In this document: positions 49,480-64,000 of the stretch, one piece after another
Numbering within the stretch: position 1 is the stretch's first letter
How the letters are laid out: the number at the start of each line of letters is the position of its first letter
Assembly: GCF_000499845.2 (NCBI RefSeq)
Contig: NC_023759.2
Span: 43,355,172-43,419,171, forward strand
Length of the DNA stretch: 64,000 nt
Origin: Phaseolus vulgaris
Lineage: Eukaryota; Streptophyta; Magnoliopsida; Fabales; Fabaceae
Direction: 5' to 3'
Position numbers and translations under genes: made by a program
The notes under the pieces: generated by a model
What the model was told of the DNA's origin: nothing
Database searches by the model: none
The model's input: only the letters and a program-made list of their open reading frames with translations

Positions 49480-49905
49480 GATATGATGACTTCTTTTGTT
49501 AGAGCACTCAATGTCCTTTTCTTTCTAGGTCTTATTTAGTCCTTTTTATAGTTAAATATTCTTTTATATTTTTGATAGAAATAAGGTCCATATTCCAAGT
49601 GTTTTTTTTTCTCATAATTATCATTTATTTTTTTAATTAATTATTATTTTGATCCTAACTACTTGTAATAGGATTTATTGTATTATTCAGCAAATTTATT
49701 CTATACTACATGTTTATTCTAGCTTGATTGTGATAAAATCCTTATCAATTTATTGAGATGAATATTTTTTAAATTATTTATTATTAACCATATCCTAATT
49801 TTGTTAATTAATCTTGAGGTGGAACAAAATCCTACCAATCAATACACAATCCCTTAAGTTTAAGCGAAGACTCGCTAGATCAAGATTCTATCTATCACTA
49901 TAAGC
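49480..49905. repeat. Long direct repeat, copy 1
   Basis: Shares order and sequence with 50825-51245. Matching pieces include GTTAGAGCACTCAATG, TCATTTATTTTTTTAATTAA, ACTTGTAATAGGATTTAT and ATGTTTATTC. The offset is about 1.35 kb. The copies are strongly diverged but collinear for about 400 bases, like an old LTR pair or a segmental duplication. Confidence 0.65.
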
Positions 49906-50218
49906 TTCCAAGTCTAATTTGCTTAAGTTAACTCAAAATCTTATCTACGCTCTTTTGACTTAGAAATTATAAATAATTTCATATGCTGAATAAGATGATA
50001 TATCTAAAAGCTTCTTATCTCTTAACGCGTGATTGAAATGCAATTTATTTCATCCACTTATGACTTTGAGATTATTAAATTTTATGCATTCTCTTTCCAC
50101 GTGCAGGGTATCGGAATGCGAGCTTCATAATATGCTTTTGACTTTATAAGAAAACTTTGTGCACTAAACAATAATGTATTTAAGATTTTGTTGCCTCTTT
50201 TCCTATATGTAGCAAATT

Positions 50219-50460
50219 TAATAATCTCCAAGATAAAGATTCCTAAAGTTATGGTTATCCCTTTTCTCATGTGTTGGGGAATTAATCCTTGGAATAAAGA
50301 TCTGTAGAGCGATCATCCGTTTTTTCCTTGTGTGTTAGGGAATTAATCATTGGAATAAAGATCCTTAGAGTGATCACTCTTCTTTTCTTGTGTGTTGATG
50401 ATTTGATAATCACTAGGATAAAGATTCTTAAAATAATCATGCATTATTTTCTCAAATTCT
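50219..50460. repeat. Tandem repeat, four copies of a 61-64 bp unit
   Basis: Units start near 50219, 50281, 50341 and 50405. Each has an AATTAATC-like start, a GGAATAAAGATCCTTAGAG-like core, a GATCATC-like link and a TTTTCTTGTGTGTTGGGG-like end. The outer units are most diverged. The array lies between the two long direct repeats. Confidence 0.8.
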
Positions 50461-50824
50461 ACATTAATATCGTTTAGCAAAAAAGTTTCATAAAATTTAT
50501 TGTCTCCATCTTAGGAATGTTATTTAAAAAAGCTAGACAAAAAAATAACTTAAAAGCCAAACAAAATAACAATATAACTTTAATAAAATTGTAAATTTGT
50601 TGCATGTTCTAGCAATAACTCCCTCATCCAACATCCAAGTCATATGCTCCTTTCTTGATCATCTTCTTAATTCAATATGGATTAATCCATTTTGAAGAGA
50701 GTTTGTCCTGAAAATTCCTCCACATTCCTCCACCCTTACTAATTGTGCTTCACATATCTTATTATAACTTGAGTGACACATGACTAATTTTATGTGCCTC
50801 ACGATGGTGTCAAATGTTCTAGCA

Positions 50825-51245
50825 AAAGATATAGTGGTTCTTGTTACTAGAACACTCAATGTGTCAATTTTTTCCTATGTCTTATCCATCTTTTTTATAG
50901 CTAAGTATTCTCTTGAACTTTATAATCCTTTTAGTAAATAATGTCATTCCTATTTTTTTTTCTCTCATTATCATTTATTTTTTTAATTAATTATTATTTT
51001 GACCTTAGTTACTTGTATCAATATTTATTATATTATTCAACAACTTTATTTCATATTATATGTTTATTCTCACATAAAAAAATTATATATTCATGTGAGA
51101 TAGATATTTTCTAACTTTTTTATTAGTAACCAGATCCTAATTTTTTAATTAAGGTGGAGAAATCAGATAGTTCATAATCCTATTTATCCCAAATTTAAAC
51201 GAAAACTTACTTAAAATAGATTGAAATCTTCCCTATCACTACTAT
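50825..51245. repeat. Long direct repeat, copy 2
   Basis: Collinear with 49480-49905: ACTAGAACACTCAATG, TCATTTATTTTTTTAATTAA, ACTTGTATCAATATTTAT, ATGTTTATTC and CCTATCACTA occur in the same order. No intact reverse transcriptase or other element protein lies between the copies. Confidence 0.65.
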
Positions 51246-53700
51246 CTAATATTAATATTAATCGAGTTTAAAACTTTTAAATTCGTTATACTCAATTTTT
51301 CGAATTGATTTATATTAAAAAAACTTGAATCAGTATATTGTTTTTCTTTTCCTGAGTGAAGTCTACTCAACATATTGTTCTAAGTATTCAATGGACCATG
51401 TTAAAAAATAAGAAACTTTATTTATGTTAATTTCAAGTCCATATTTTTTTTATCAGCAACTTCAAGTCCGTATATTATTTTTTTTCACGTTGGTATGAAA
51501 TTTACATGGTTTGTTTTGATATTAGTAAAGATTTTATAGTTTTGTCTTAAAAGAATCAATGGATTAAAAGAAGAGACAGTTTGTTGAGTATTTTTTTTTT
51601 TTGTATTCTTAAAGTGTGAAATTATTTTGATGTATCGAAATGATATTCATTCTAAATCAATATTTTTTTTTCTCAAATTTTCATATTGATTTTATTATAA
51701 AACCAAAAGCAACCTATTATGTTAGTTCAAATCACTAATAATGTATTGGGAAACTAGTTAGGAATTGTTGAATGTGATGCTCGGCGCGGTTAATAATTGT
51801 TATATTTTGTAATAAAGAAACGCTTTAAAAGCTTAGTTACACATGTGCATTGATATAATTTTATGGTTCATCTCTTATCCAAACGTAAAGAAAAACATGT
51901 ACTCCAAAGCACTTAAATTAAGATCAGTATTAATAGTTTTAATCAAGAATTAGGCTGACTAATTGATACCCGTGATTTTCGGACAGGAAGACATAATCAC
52001 CAATGATTGTGGTTTCTGTTTAAGGTTTATGTTTTGGGGTTTTAACTCTGTCAAACAGCATAAAATTGAACATGTATCTGAAGTCATTTGTTTCGAAAAC
52101 GAACCAACAATTCGACTAAGTGGTGAGCCATTTTTCAGCTTAATTAATTCGGCCCCTGTTTTTACCTTTTCTTTGTTTTCTTTTGCATTTTGAGCAACTC
52201 GTTGCATATCAAAACCCTTCACGTCTTGGGGTTATGAATAGGCATTTCTCAACTAGTCATTATTATTAGCCTTTTTTTAATGCTTGTAGTATCACAAAGA
52301 AAAACAACGTCAAAACCAAGTATTTTATTTTATTTTATTTTAAACAATATAATATATCACTTTGACACCACTCTCTTTGATTTATACAACTATAAAGAAA
52401 CAAAAATGAAATTCTATAGTATTGTTAATTACTTTTTTGAGACACCTATAAAACATCTTTCTTTGTTACTACAATATTTTAATTTTGGGAATAGTTCCCA
52501 TCACACTCTTTCAAAACTAATGTGTTAGATTTAACTAAACGCTATTTTAAAAATATAAATCTTTTTTTAATAGCACTAAATTATAAATTTTATATTTAAA
52601 TATGATTAAAGATTTCATACCAGGTAATAGTCATGCACAATGTGCCAAAGGGATAATAGGATTAGGCTATTAGGGGTGATCAAAACTTTCCTTCCTCTCA
52701 AACAACTAATTAATAATAATGACCAGGTCGTGTCGTGACAAAACTCTATGATAACGTGTCAAGATATAGACACGTCTTTAAATATCACAAACTATTTTTA
52801 CGAATTTGTATTGAAAACGAGATAAAAATTAAAAAACTATTACATTAAATCAATAATTTATAAGAAACAAGAGACATATTATAAAATTATTATATTAATA
52901 ATATATAAATAAATAATAGAACTCTTTACCTTTTTTTCTCAATAGTAATAATAATGGGAATATATTGATTTTTTTTGTTAGATGCATAGGAAATGTAGTA
53001 GACTTTATTTAAATCACCTAAACTCTTCTAAATTAAGCTGATCTTGCTAGCATTATTTATAATTATTCATTTTATGTATTTTCTTAATTAAATGTGACAC
53101 AAGGGAGGAAGAATTGTTTGCGGGAGAAAAGAAAACCTCTGACTCTTAACCTTTATTAAAAGGCAATCGAAATGTTTTAATTTTAGTATTTGTTTTAACT
53201 TTATTCAGTCGCCGAACAGAGATCCCATTGGTTCAAGTGTCTCACTCATGGAAATCGGATAACTCTGTCTATGTTTCTCCTATCAGACTTGTTACAAAGA
53301 AGCAACTGAGTAAAGAATCTCTTCGTTTCTGAATTTATTCAAAAAATTATGATAATATTTTAATTAAATTAAAAATGACATATACTTGCTTCTTTATGTT
53401 ATCTTAGATTAAAGTATTTCTTTAATGAATATTTAAAAAACGCACAAGTAATATCTAAAACTTTTTCAGCGCATGACAATGCTTCACTTTTGAAAGTTAC
53501 GTAGCGGTTTTTTAAACTCTAGCTATATATCATATGTAGAATGTGACTTTTTTTTCATGTGCATGTATCACTCACTCCTATTGAGTAACGTGAGCCATTT
53601 TTTTTCCTCTTGGTGTGCAAGGAATTTTATATTGAAGAAGAAGCTGTGGTCACGAGGTAAATATTGGATCAGAAAACGAAGATGAGGCAATTAAGGGAAG
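51246..53700. other. Intergenic sequence, no gene seen
   Basis: AT-rich with T-runs. The overlapping opposite frames at 51959-52222 lack family resemblance. The last part is upstream of the S40 gene. Confidence 0.5.
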
Positions 53701-53714
53701 GGTTAATGTAAAAT

Positions 53715-53720
53715 CACGTG
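53715..53720. promoter_or_regulatory. G-box (CACGTG) upstream of the S40 gene
   Basis: A perfect CACGTG in AAATCACGTGAG lies about 245 bases before the ATG and 115 before the TATA box. G-boxes bind bZIP (ABA-linked) and bHLH (PIF) factors, which control senescence genes. Use in this promoter is inference. Confidence 0.5.
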
Positions 53721-53832
53721 AGAACCCTTGCCATAGTTATATTATAGTTAATATTTGTTAATTAATTGTAACGCATGTAGAGTAGAGAAAAAGTGGATTT
53801 CATTGGCTTTATCCGTAACAACCAAAAAGCAA

Positions 53833-53840
53833 TTATATAA
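53833..53840 (+). promoter_or_regulatory. TATA box of the S40 gene
   Basis: The sequence TTATATAA lies about 125 bases before the ATG at 53961, consistent with initiation near 53870 and a purine-rich leader. Confidence 0.65.
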
Positions 53841-53960
53841 ATGAGAAGGAGCAATAGTCAAGAGTGTGAAAATCACAAACATAGCCAAAACAGAGACACA
53901 GAAGAGAGAGAGAAATAGACATCAATTATTGAGAGGTTCTGAAACTCAAAGCTTCATTCA

Positions 53961-54449
53961 ATGGCATCAAGGAAGGGGTTTCTTTCCAAGGTAAGTTCCA
54001 TGTTTGGATCATCAAGCACCGATTTGGAGGCAAAAGCTACAGAGGGTGACATGGAATTGGATGAAGCTGACGTGTGGAACTGGAACTTATCCAACAGCAA
54101 TAATACCGCAACAGAGTCGAAGAAGTGGTCACGATCTGGTAAGAAAGGGTTCAAAAAGGTGGAGGGTGGTGGCAGAGTCAACCCTGTGGCTTCATCCTCA
54201 ATGCCGGTGAATATTCCCGATTGGTCCAAGATTTTGAAGGAGAACTATGAGGAGCACGATAAGAGAAATTGTGTTAGTGATGATGATGATGATAATGATG
54301 GAGGAGAACGAATACCCCCTCATGAGTATCTTGCTAGGAACAGAGGAGCTTCCCTCTCTGTGCATGAAGGAAAAGGGAGGACCCTCAAAGGTAGGGACTT
54401 GCGCAGTGTTAGAAATGCCATTTGGAAGAAAATTGGTTTTGAAGATTGA
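53961..54449 (+). CDS. Senescence regulator S40 family protein (DUF584)
   Basis: A single exon of 162 residues, as usual for the family. The N-terminus (MASRKGFLSKVSSMFGSSS) is basic. The middle is hydrophilic and carries a D/E pocket around ELDEADVWNWN. A conserved core follows: VNIPDWSKILKENYEE, an acidic CVSDDDDDNDGGE run, then IPPHEYLARNRGASLSVHEG, GRTLKGRDLRSVRNAIWKKI and GFED. The PPHEY-A and GRTLKGRDLR...W-K-GF motifs are the S40 signature. These proteins go to the nucleus, and several are induced in leaf senescence, by ABA, dark or pathogens. Their biochemical role is not established. A G-box and TATA box lie upstream. The (GAT)n codons of the acidic run may vary in length. No frame break. 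Confidence 0.93.
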   Translation: MASRKGFLSKVSSMFGSSSTDLEAKATEGDMELDEADVWNWNLSNSNNTATESKKWSRSGKKGFKKVEGGGRVNPVASSSMPVNIPDWSKILKENYEEHDKRNCVSDDDDDNDGGERIPPHEYLARNRGASLSVHEGKGRTLKGRDLRSVRNAIWKKIGFED

Positions 54450-56051
54450 TTTTTTCATTAGATTAATAGAATATGGAATTGGGTGTATGATCTGATTCCA
54501 TAACTTTCCAGTTTTTGGAACCAAGCTCTGTTAGAAAGAGTTCATATGATTATACTTCCTCTGTATCTTCTCTGCTCTTCATCAACAATTTTTTTTTTCT
54601 TCTTTTTGGGCCATTCTTGTTTGCTAAGTTATATATATTAGTCTCTTTCATTTTGAGTGTCTGAAAGAAGAATCACTCATGCTTGTAATTAACTATTCCC
54701 AACTACCTAAAAAAAAGATTGGTTTTTTATTTATGATATCTGTAGTTTCATGTTCATGTTGTAGTTGTTTTTTAGTGTTACATCATTTGTATTTTTCCCG
54801 ATTTGTTAAAAAGGTTTTGGGTTTGAGTGAGGAGAAAGGGGTATAATGTTGAAGAGATAAAAGGCAAATTAGAGGGATTGGAAGAATGAAAGAAAAGGTG
54901 TAAGAAATACGTTGGCGGAGTACACGGTAAGATATAACGGCTCAACGCGGTTTTTTTTAGTCAACTACTTCTAAATTATAAAAATAATAAAGAATGGTGA
55001 TATATTAAAACAAGTTTTTATTTATTATTGAAATTTTATTTTTTTAATTATTTATTTATATGTTAATAAAATGTATTTTGAATAATTTAAAATATTAATG
55101 CAGTCAAGTATATTTAAATTATTTATTGTAAAAAGTAGTTAAATATTTAGTTAATTTAATTAATTGATATAATTTATTAAGTTAATTGAATTCAATTTCA
55201 GAAAATTTGAAAGAATGTCGTTACAATATGTAATTGTTGAAATCAGATTAATTGAAATGAAACGACAAATATGGTTAATAATAACAGAAGAAACAATGTG
55301 TCATAAGCTGATCTTCTAAGTTTTTTATCAGCCAATACCTTGTGATAAGGATTATCATATTATATGACTGTTTTATCTGTTCTCATTAATGATTTTTTCC
55401 CTTTTATTTCAATTAATAAGATATATGTTTTAGTACACTACTTTAAATTTGTCAAGATTGCATTCAATTAATATAAACAATTTTATTAATTAATTAAATT
55501 AACTAAATAGCTAACTATTTTAAAAAATATTTAAATACACTAATATCTTAAATTATCCAAAATATATTAAATTAGCATATAAATAAATAATTTTAAAAAA
55601 ATAATAAAGAATAAAGAAATAAAAAAAATGCTAGGAAACACGATTTAAAAAAAATTAAAAACCATATTAGCAAACACAACTTTACATAATATTTTTTAGA
55701 AAAAATCCTATCAAGCACGACTTCAACAAAATATAGAAAAAATTACACAACACAAAAAAATTTAAAAATTACACAACACAAAAAAATTTAAAAATATGCT
55801 TGCTAGCACAACCATAATAGAAAATAAAAAACCAAAAAAGTATGCATGCATGTAGACTTCGTATGAGATAAAAAAGATCTCTTGTAATTTACGAACAACA
55901 TTACAGTAGTTATATTAAAAAAAGTTCAACCCATCGTTAATAAGTAACATTAAAAGAAAATTATTTAATATACTTAATTTAGAGATAAAAAATAATTAAT
56001 CATTATATTAAATACATTATACACTAATTTATAAACTAACAAACTACCTAA
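54450..56051. other. S40 3' flank and AT-rich intergenic sequence
   Basis: The first 300-400 bases are the probable 3' UTR and downstream flank of the S40 gene. A 26-bp unit (AATTACACAACACAAAAAAA...) occurs twice in tandem at about 55741-55794. No gene seen. Confidence 0.5.
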
Positions 56052-56400
56052 CATTAACTCATTTGGTAGAAAACACGTCACTTAACCTTGTGGTCGTGAA
56101 TTCGAATCATCGAGCTTAATAAACTCAGACCATTGAACTCAGTAAGTTTAATGAGCTTTGAACAATTACTAACTCGGGTCAGACGGAAAATGACTCTCAA
56201 GTGTAAAGGCAGAAGGATGGAGTCTCCTGTTGAAAAGAAGCGCATGACTTACTTTGATTCCTCATTAGAAGAAGGAATGAAGTAGCTCTCGCGATAGTAC
56301 GAATTTTTTCTCCTCCTATCTCTTTAAAGAAGTCTAGAACAAACAAGTGAGAGTGAAAACCAATGCGTTTTCCGAACCTTAATGAATCATTTTAAGAAGT
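56052..56400 (+). mobile_element. Candidate tRNA-derived SINE
   Basis: TAACTCATTTGGTAGA resembles the polymerase III A box (TRGCNNAGTNGG). GTGAATTCGAATCAT, about 44 bases on, resembles the B box (GGTTCGANTCC). The spacing is that of a tRNA. The rest does not fold as a tRNA, and the sequence continues as unrelated body, as in a SINE. The 3' end is uncertain. Confidence 0.45.
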
Positions 56401-57992
56401 TATTTTTATGAAATGATAATTTTCTCTTAACAAATTATTCCCAAAAATTGCACTTTTGTAAGATATAGAATGTTTTTAAAAGTAATTACGAATTTTGTGA
56501 TATTTTTAGGCAAACATAGAATGGATAAGAGTGATGACAAAGGTCCACTCTGAGCTGAGTGAATAGATAAGAGATACAAGAAGAAAAATAAAGAGAGAAA
56601 TAAATGTAATAAATAATATAGTGAAAAAAAGGAAAATGTATAAATAAAATGGAGAAGAATAATTATGCATAATTTTTCAACTCACCCTAATCTCTATTTT
56701 TTATTACATACCAAAAATGTCGTACAGCAGCCATTGCGTCATTTTTCTTTTTCGTACTTCTACCTAACACTTTCATTATAGTATTTATTTTTATTTTTAA
56801 AGAATATGAATATTTCCCCACATCCAACAAAAATTAATTTGATTTTAGTTTTTTTTAATTGTTTGATTTTTGTCCCTCTAACTTAAATATATTTATTTCT
56901 TTGTCCTGAAAAGCTAACGTTGAAATAACAGTTATAAACAGTTAGAAAATGCACATTAAAAAAAATACGTATTTTCAAATTAAGAAGGAGGAACCTAAGA
57001 TGATTAGTTTAAAAAGTTTTAAATTGTGAAGATTTTTAAATAAAAAATATATTATGTTTTTTGTAGTAGAACAGTGCAAACAAATATTTTTTTAACACGA
57101 ATGCTCTCATTTAAAATTAAAGAAAATCTTAAAAGAAAAAGCTGAAATGTAGTGAGTACTTTATATTCGCAAAGAACAAACATCGCACAGAAGTCATGAC
57201 ATGAGTGACCTGTGGGAATAATTTAAACGCGTTTTTGTTGAGAGGAAAAAAATCACAATTGAAAAGACGAATATTATCCAACTTTTTTTTACTAATTTAA
57301 ATTTATGAGTTTTACAAATTATTTTAATCCCCTCTTCATTTAACGAAACTCAAAATAAAATATTTATAAAAGTCTTGGAAAATAGTGTCAACATAGTAAA
57401 CTAAAAAAATAAGACATCTAAAATCTTATAATCAATAGGAATCAATTACACGTTGACATGAATATATTACAAGTGGCAAACAGATAAACAATTGTTGAAT
57501 TGTTCGTAATCTATAACTATTAATTAAATATTTTTATTTTACATTACTGTGACACTACTGTGTTAATATGTCAACAAGTAACGTGCTTCATAATAAACCG
57601 TGTTAGAAAAAACAGAAAAAAATTAAAAGGAGCAAATCACGATTTCATAAAAGGGCAAGAACATTCACAAAACCTACAACAGCAATTAATTTCAGTAAAT
57701 GGTCACTAAAAACAACACCAAAAAGTACACACATACTAAAGGATTTTTCTTATATTGAAAGTCTAGAAAGATTTATTTATTTTTTCGTTTACTTAATCTT
57801 TACTACTAAAAGATTAAATGCAGTATAAAATCTAACTGAAATCAACTTTATTTTGGTTTCATATCAGAAGTGTCAGCATTGAACTAGAATAGAAGAAACA
57901 CAACTAAAATGCATTCAGTGACTAGGAAAGATCCAAAATCCAAAATACACAACAATTTTCGAGCTTCCTTTCCTACAGGATAAATTACCAGC
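56401..57992. other. Intergenic sequence, no gene seen
   Basis: AT-rich with no supported exon. The last part (from about 57850) is probably the 3' UTR and downstream flank of the diaminopimelate decarboxylase gene. Confidence 0.5.
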
Positions 57993-62445
<4,453 letters not shown>

Positions 62446-62577
62446 TCATTTCTTTTCTAAAGCTAAACCACAATAAGAACTTTAGAGAGAACTTTTATGT
62501 AGGCTTAGCCCATTATAAAGCCCAAAAGTAGGGCCCAAAAAGTTACATTTTTCTGGTCCGGTATCTATAGACTAAAT

Positions 62578-63595
62578 GGTAATTTCTTCCTGCACCCCTA
62601 CATTTATTTCCTGCAATCCCATAATGTCTTGCAAAGACAAAATTGTCTCTATTATTTTTTAAGAACCCTAAAATGGACTTAAACTTAAACTATTTTTTTC
62701 TTCTTCGTTTGCCTCTCAACATCCCCCCGTTCATTCTCTTTCTTAACACCATCGTTCCATTTCTCTCTCAGCAGACTTCATTGCCTCTCCACGGACTCCA
62801 TTCCTCTCTCAACGACACCATTCCATCTCGTGTTTCTATGGGTGGTTTAGGGTAGTGTCTCAAAAACTTGATGGAAGGAGGGTGATTTCTCTTGAAGGTA
62901 AGTAAATTTTTTGTTTTTCGGATTTGCAGCTCCGTTTTTTCTTTGGATTTTCATTTCTGTAGTTCATATGTATCCGAACAATACCGTCCAATAGCTTTAT
63001 GGAATAGAGGATTCGTTTTTATTTTTTTGCATTCTGGATTATGGAATCCAGCAAAATTTCGGATTGGTGCTTTCGGTAAAAATTTTGGATCCACCAATCC
63101 GTAATTCAAAATATGCATTCCAGATTCAGAAATCCATAATTTAGAAAAAACATTCTGGATCCACCAATCCATAACAAAAATTAGGCTTCCGGATCAACAA
63201 TCCAGAAATCAACAATTTATACAAAATTTGCTTTCAAAACACCCCTCATTTGAAAAACAAAATGATTCAGTTATGGATTGATGAATCCGTAACACACTCT
63301 CAGATCCCGATTTCTGGTAACCATAAAAACGCCATAACCACCAATCCTCCTAAAAAACCTTAATTTTTACCTCTAGAAGCCAAACAAGACTTCAGCAACG
63401 CAACCCACTTCTCCACCTTGTTTCGCACGAGTAAAATAACTCTTCATCAACGTCTGAGATGAATGAAGAAGATGAACAGTGCCATATAAACTGAATCATG
63501 GTGCCTTTTTCAAATAAAACGTCAAGGCCAATTTTGAGATTTATTAAATTGTGGGGGTGCAGGAAGAAAAACATAGGGATCAGGAAGAAGAAGCA
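62578..63595. mobile_element. Mutator-like non-autonomous element, copy B
   Basis: The left end has TTTCTTCCTGCACCCCTACA; the right end in complement has TTCTTCTTCCTGATCCCTAT, then TTTTTCTTCCTGCACCCC. It is flanked by a perfect 9-bp duplication AGACTAAAT (62569-62577 and 63596-63604). It matches copy A (42220-42802) through the GGATCCACCAATCCGTAA core, the GATTGATGAATCCGTA stretch and the right end. Between about 62695 and 63022 it carries about 330 extra bases not in A, CT-rich and including CTCTCAACATCCCCCCGTTC-like sequence. No transposase. Confidence 0.85.
62695..63022. other. Extra segment carried by Mutator-like copy B
   Basis: Absent from copy A at the matching point. It is less AT-rich than the rest of the element and rich in CTCTC/CATTCC motifs, somewhat like a plant 5' leader or start of an exon. 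It may be captured host sequence (Pack-MULE behaviour) or an internal part lost from copy A. Confidence 0.45.
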
Positions 63596-63604
63596 AGACT
63601 AAAT

Positions 63605-64000
63605 AAACACACTGTTTTTGTCAGCCAATGGTTTTTTGCATGATTGGCAAGGCATAGAAAACATAGTTTCTGACTTAGTATTTCTTTTGTCTTTCTTTTT
63701 AATTAGATGTGCATGAATATTGAGAAAAAGAAAGGAAAGAAAAATGAAAAGTGAATGAGAAACCCATTGTTTTCTGCTTTCACTTTCAAAGAAAACTCAA
63801 AATAGATACGAAGATATGATTGGTGGAAATATTTTGAAATTTTCAACCAATCATATAACACGATGTAACATTTCCTTGAAATATAAATGGGAACAAATGA
63901 AAACTTGATGTATCTTTTTTACAGTCACTGCATTCGCTCATTCTTATCAATAAACATGTAAATAAATATACTCTAATAATTCAAAAAGTGTTTATGAATT
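63605..64000. other. Intergenic sequence at the window edge
   Basis: No gene, repeat or regulatory site that I can support. Confidence 0.5.

Noticed and set aside
51959..52222. Opposite overlapping frames of 76 and 87 codons
   Set aside because: No recognisable family, splice context or promoter; probably chance.
53954..54524. Antisense and alternate-frame open frames over the S40 gene
   Set aside because: The S40 frame explains the coding signal; the others have no family resemblance.

Overview
The window is nuclear DNA from a dicot plant, most likely a legume of the bean/cowpea/soybean group (Phaseoleae). It is very AT-rich. Its genes are split by GT-AG introns, and the proteins match plant families. 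The legume placement is inference: the proteins resemble legume versions as I remember them, and no database search was possible.

Seven protein-coding genes and one microRNA gene can be supported. Left to right they are: a LOG2-type RING ubiquitin ligase (minus, 4853-9197); a CRPK1-like receptor-like cytoplasmic kinase (plus, 11475-13183); MIR160 (minus, hairpin 20655-20765); the vacuolar H+-ATPase peripheral-stalk subunit G (minus, 27664-28370, with a non-coding first exon near 29.1 kb); a PIP2 aquaporin (minus, 35516-37345); a 58-residue uncharacterised protein (minus, 45087-45263); an S40-family senescence regulator (plus, 53961-54449); and plastid diaminopimelate decarboxylase (minus, 57993-62367). 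All multi-exon models were built by hand. Every splice junction keeps frame, and the finished proteins have family-typical lengths (364, 375, 110, 286 and 487 residues). The genes are ordinary, independently transcribed plant loci with no operon-like relation.

The space between genes is mostly old transposon sequence. A hAT-like element (41221-41867) is nested in a CACTA-like inverted-repeat element (about 40834-42009). Two related Mutator-like non-autonomous elements (42220-42802 and 62578-63595) carry 9-bp target duplications. A second family has terminal repeats near 42.9-43.35 kb and a partial relative at 30.4 kb. A broken LINE ORF1 (about 15.58-16.36 kb) has a candidate short LTR beside it. 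There are also inverted LTR-end copies (44.2 and 48.0 kb), a long direct repeat (49.5 and 50.8 kb), SINE-like heads and several tandem repeats. The most unusual block is a GC-richer island of degenerate minisatellite (about 23.83-25.68 kb) in otherwise AT-rich DNA.

I found no clearly new biological system. The points most worth following are the MIR160 locus, the minisatellite island, the nested and paired transposons, the GC-AG intron in the V-ATPase gene and the small uncharacterised protein.
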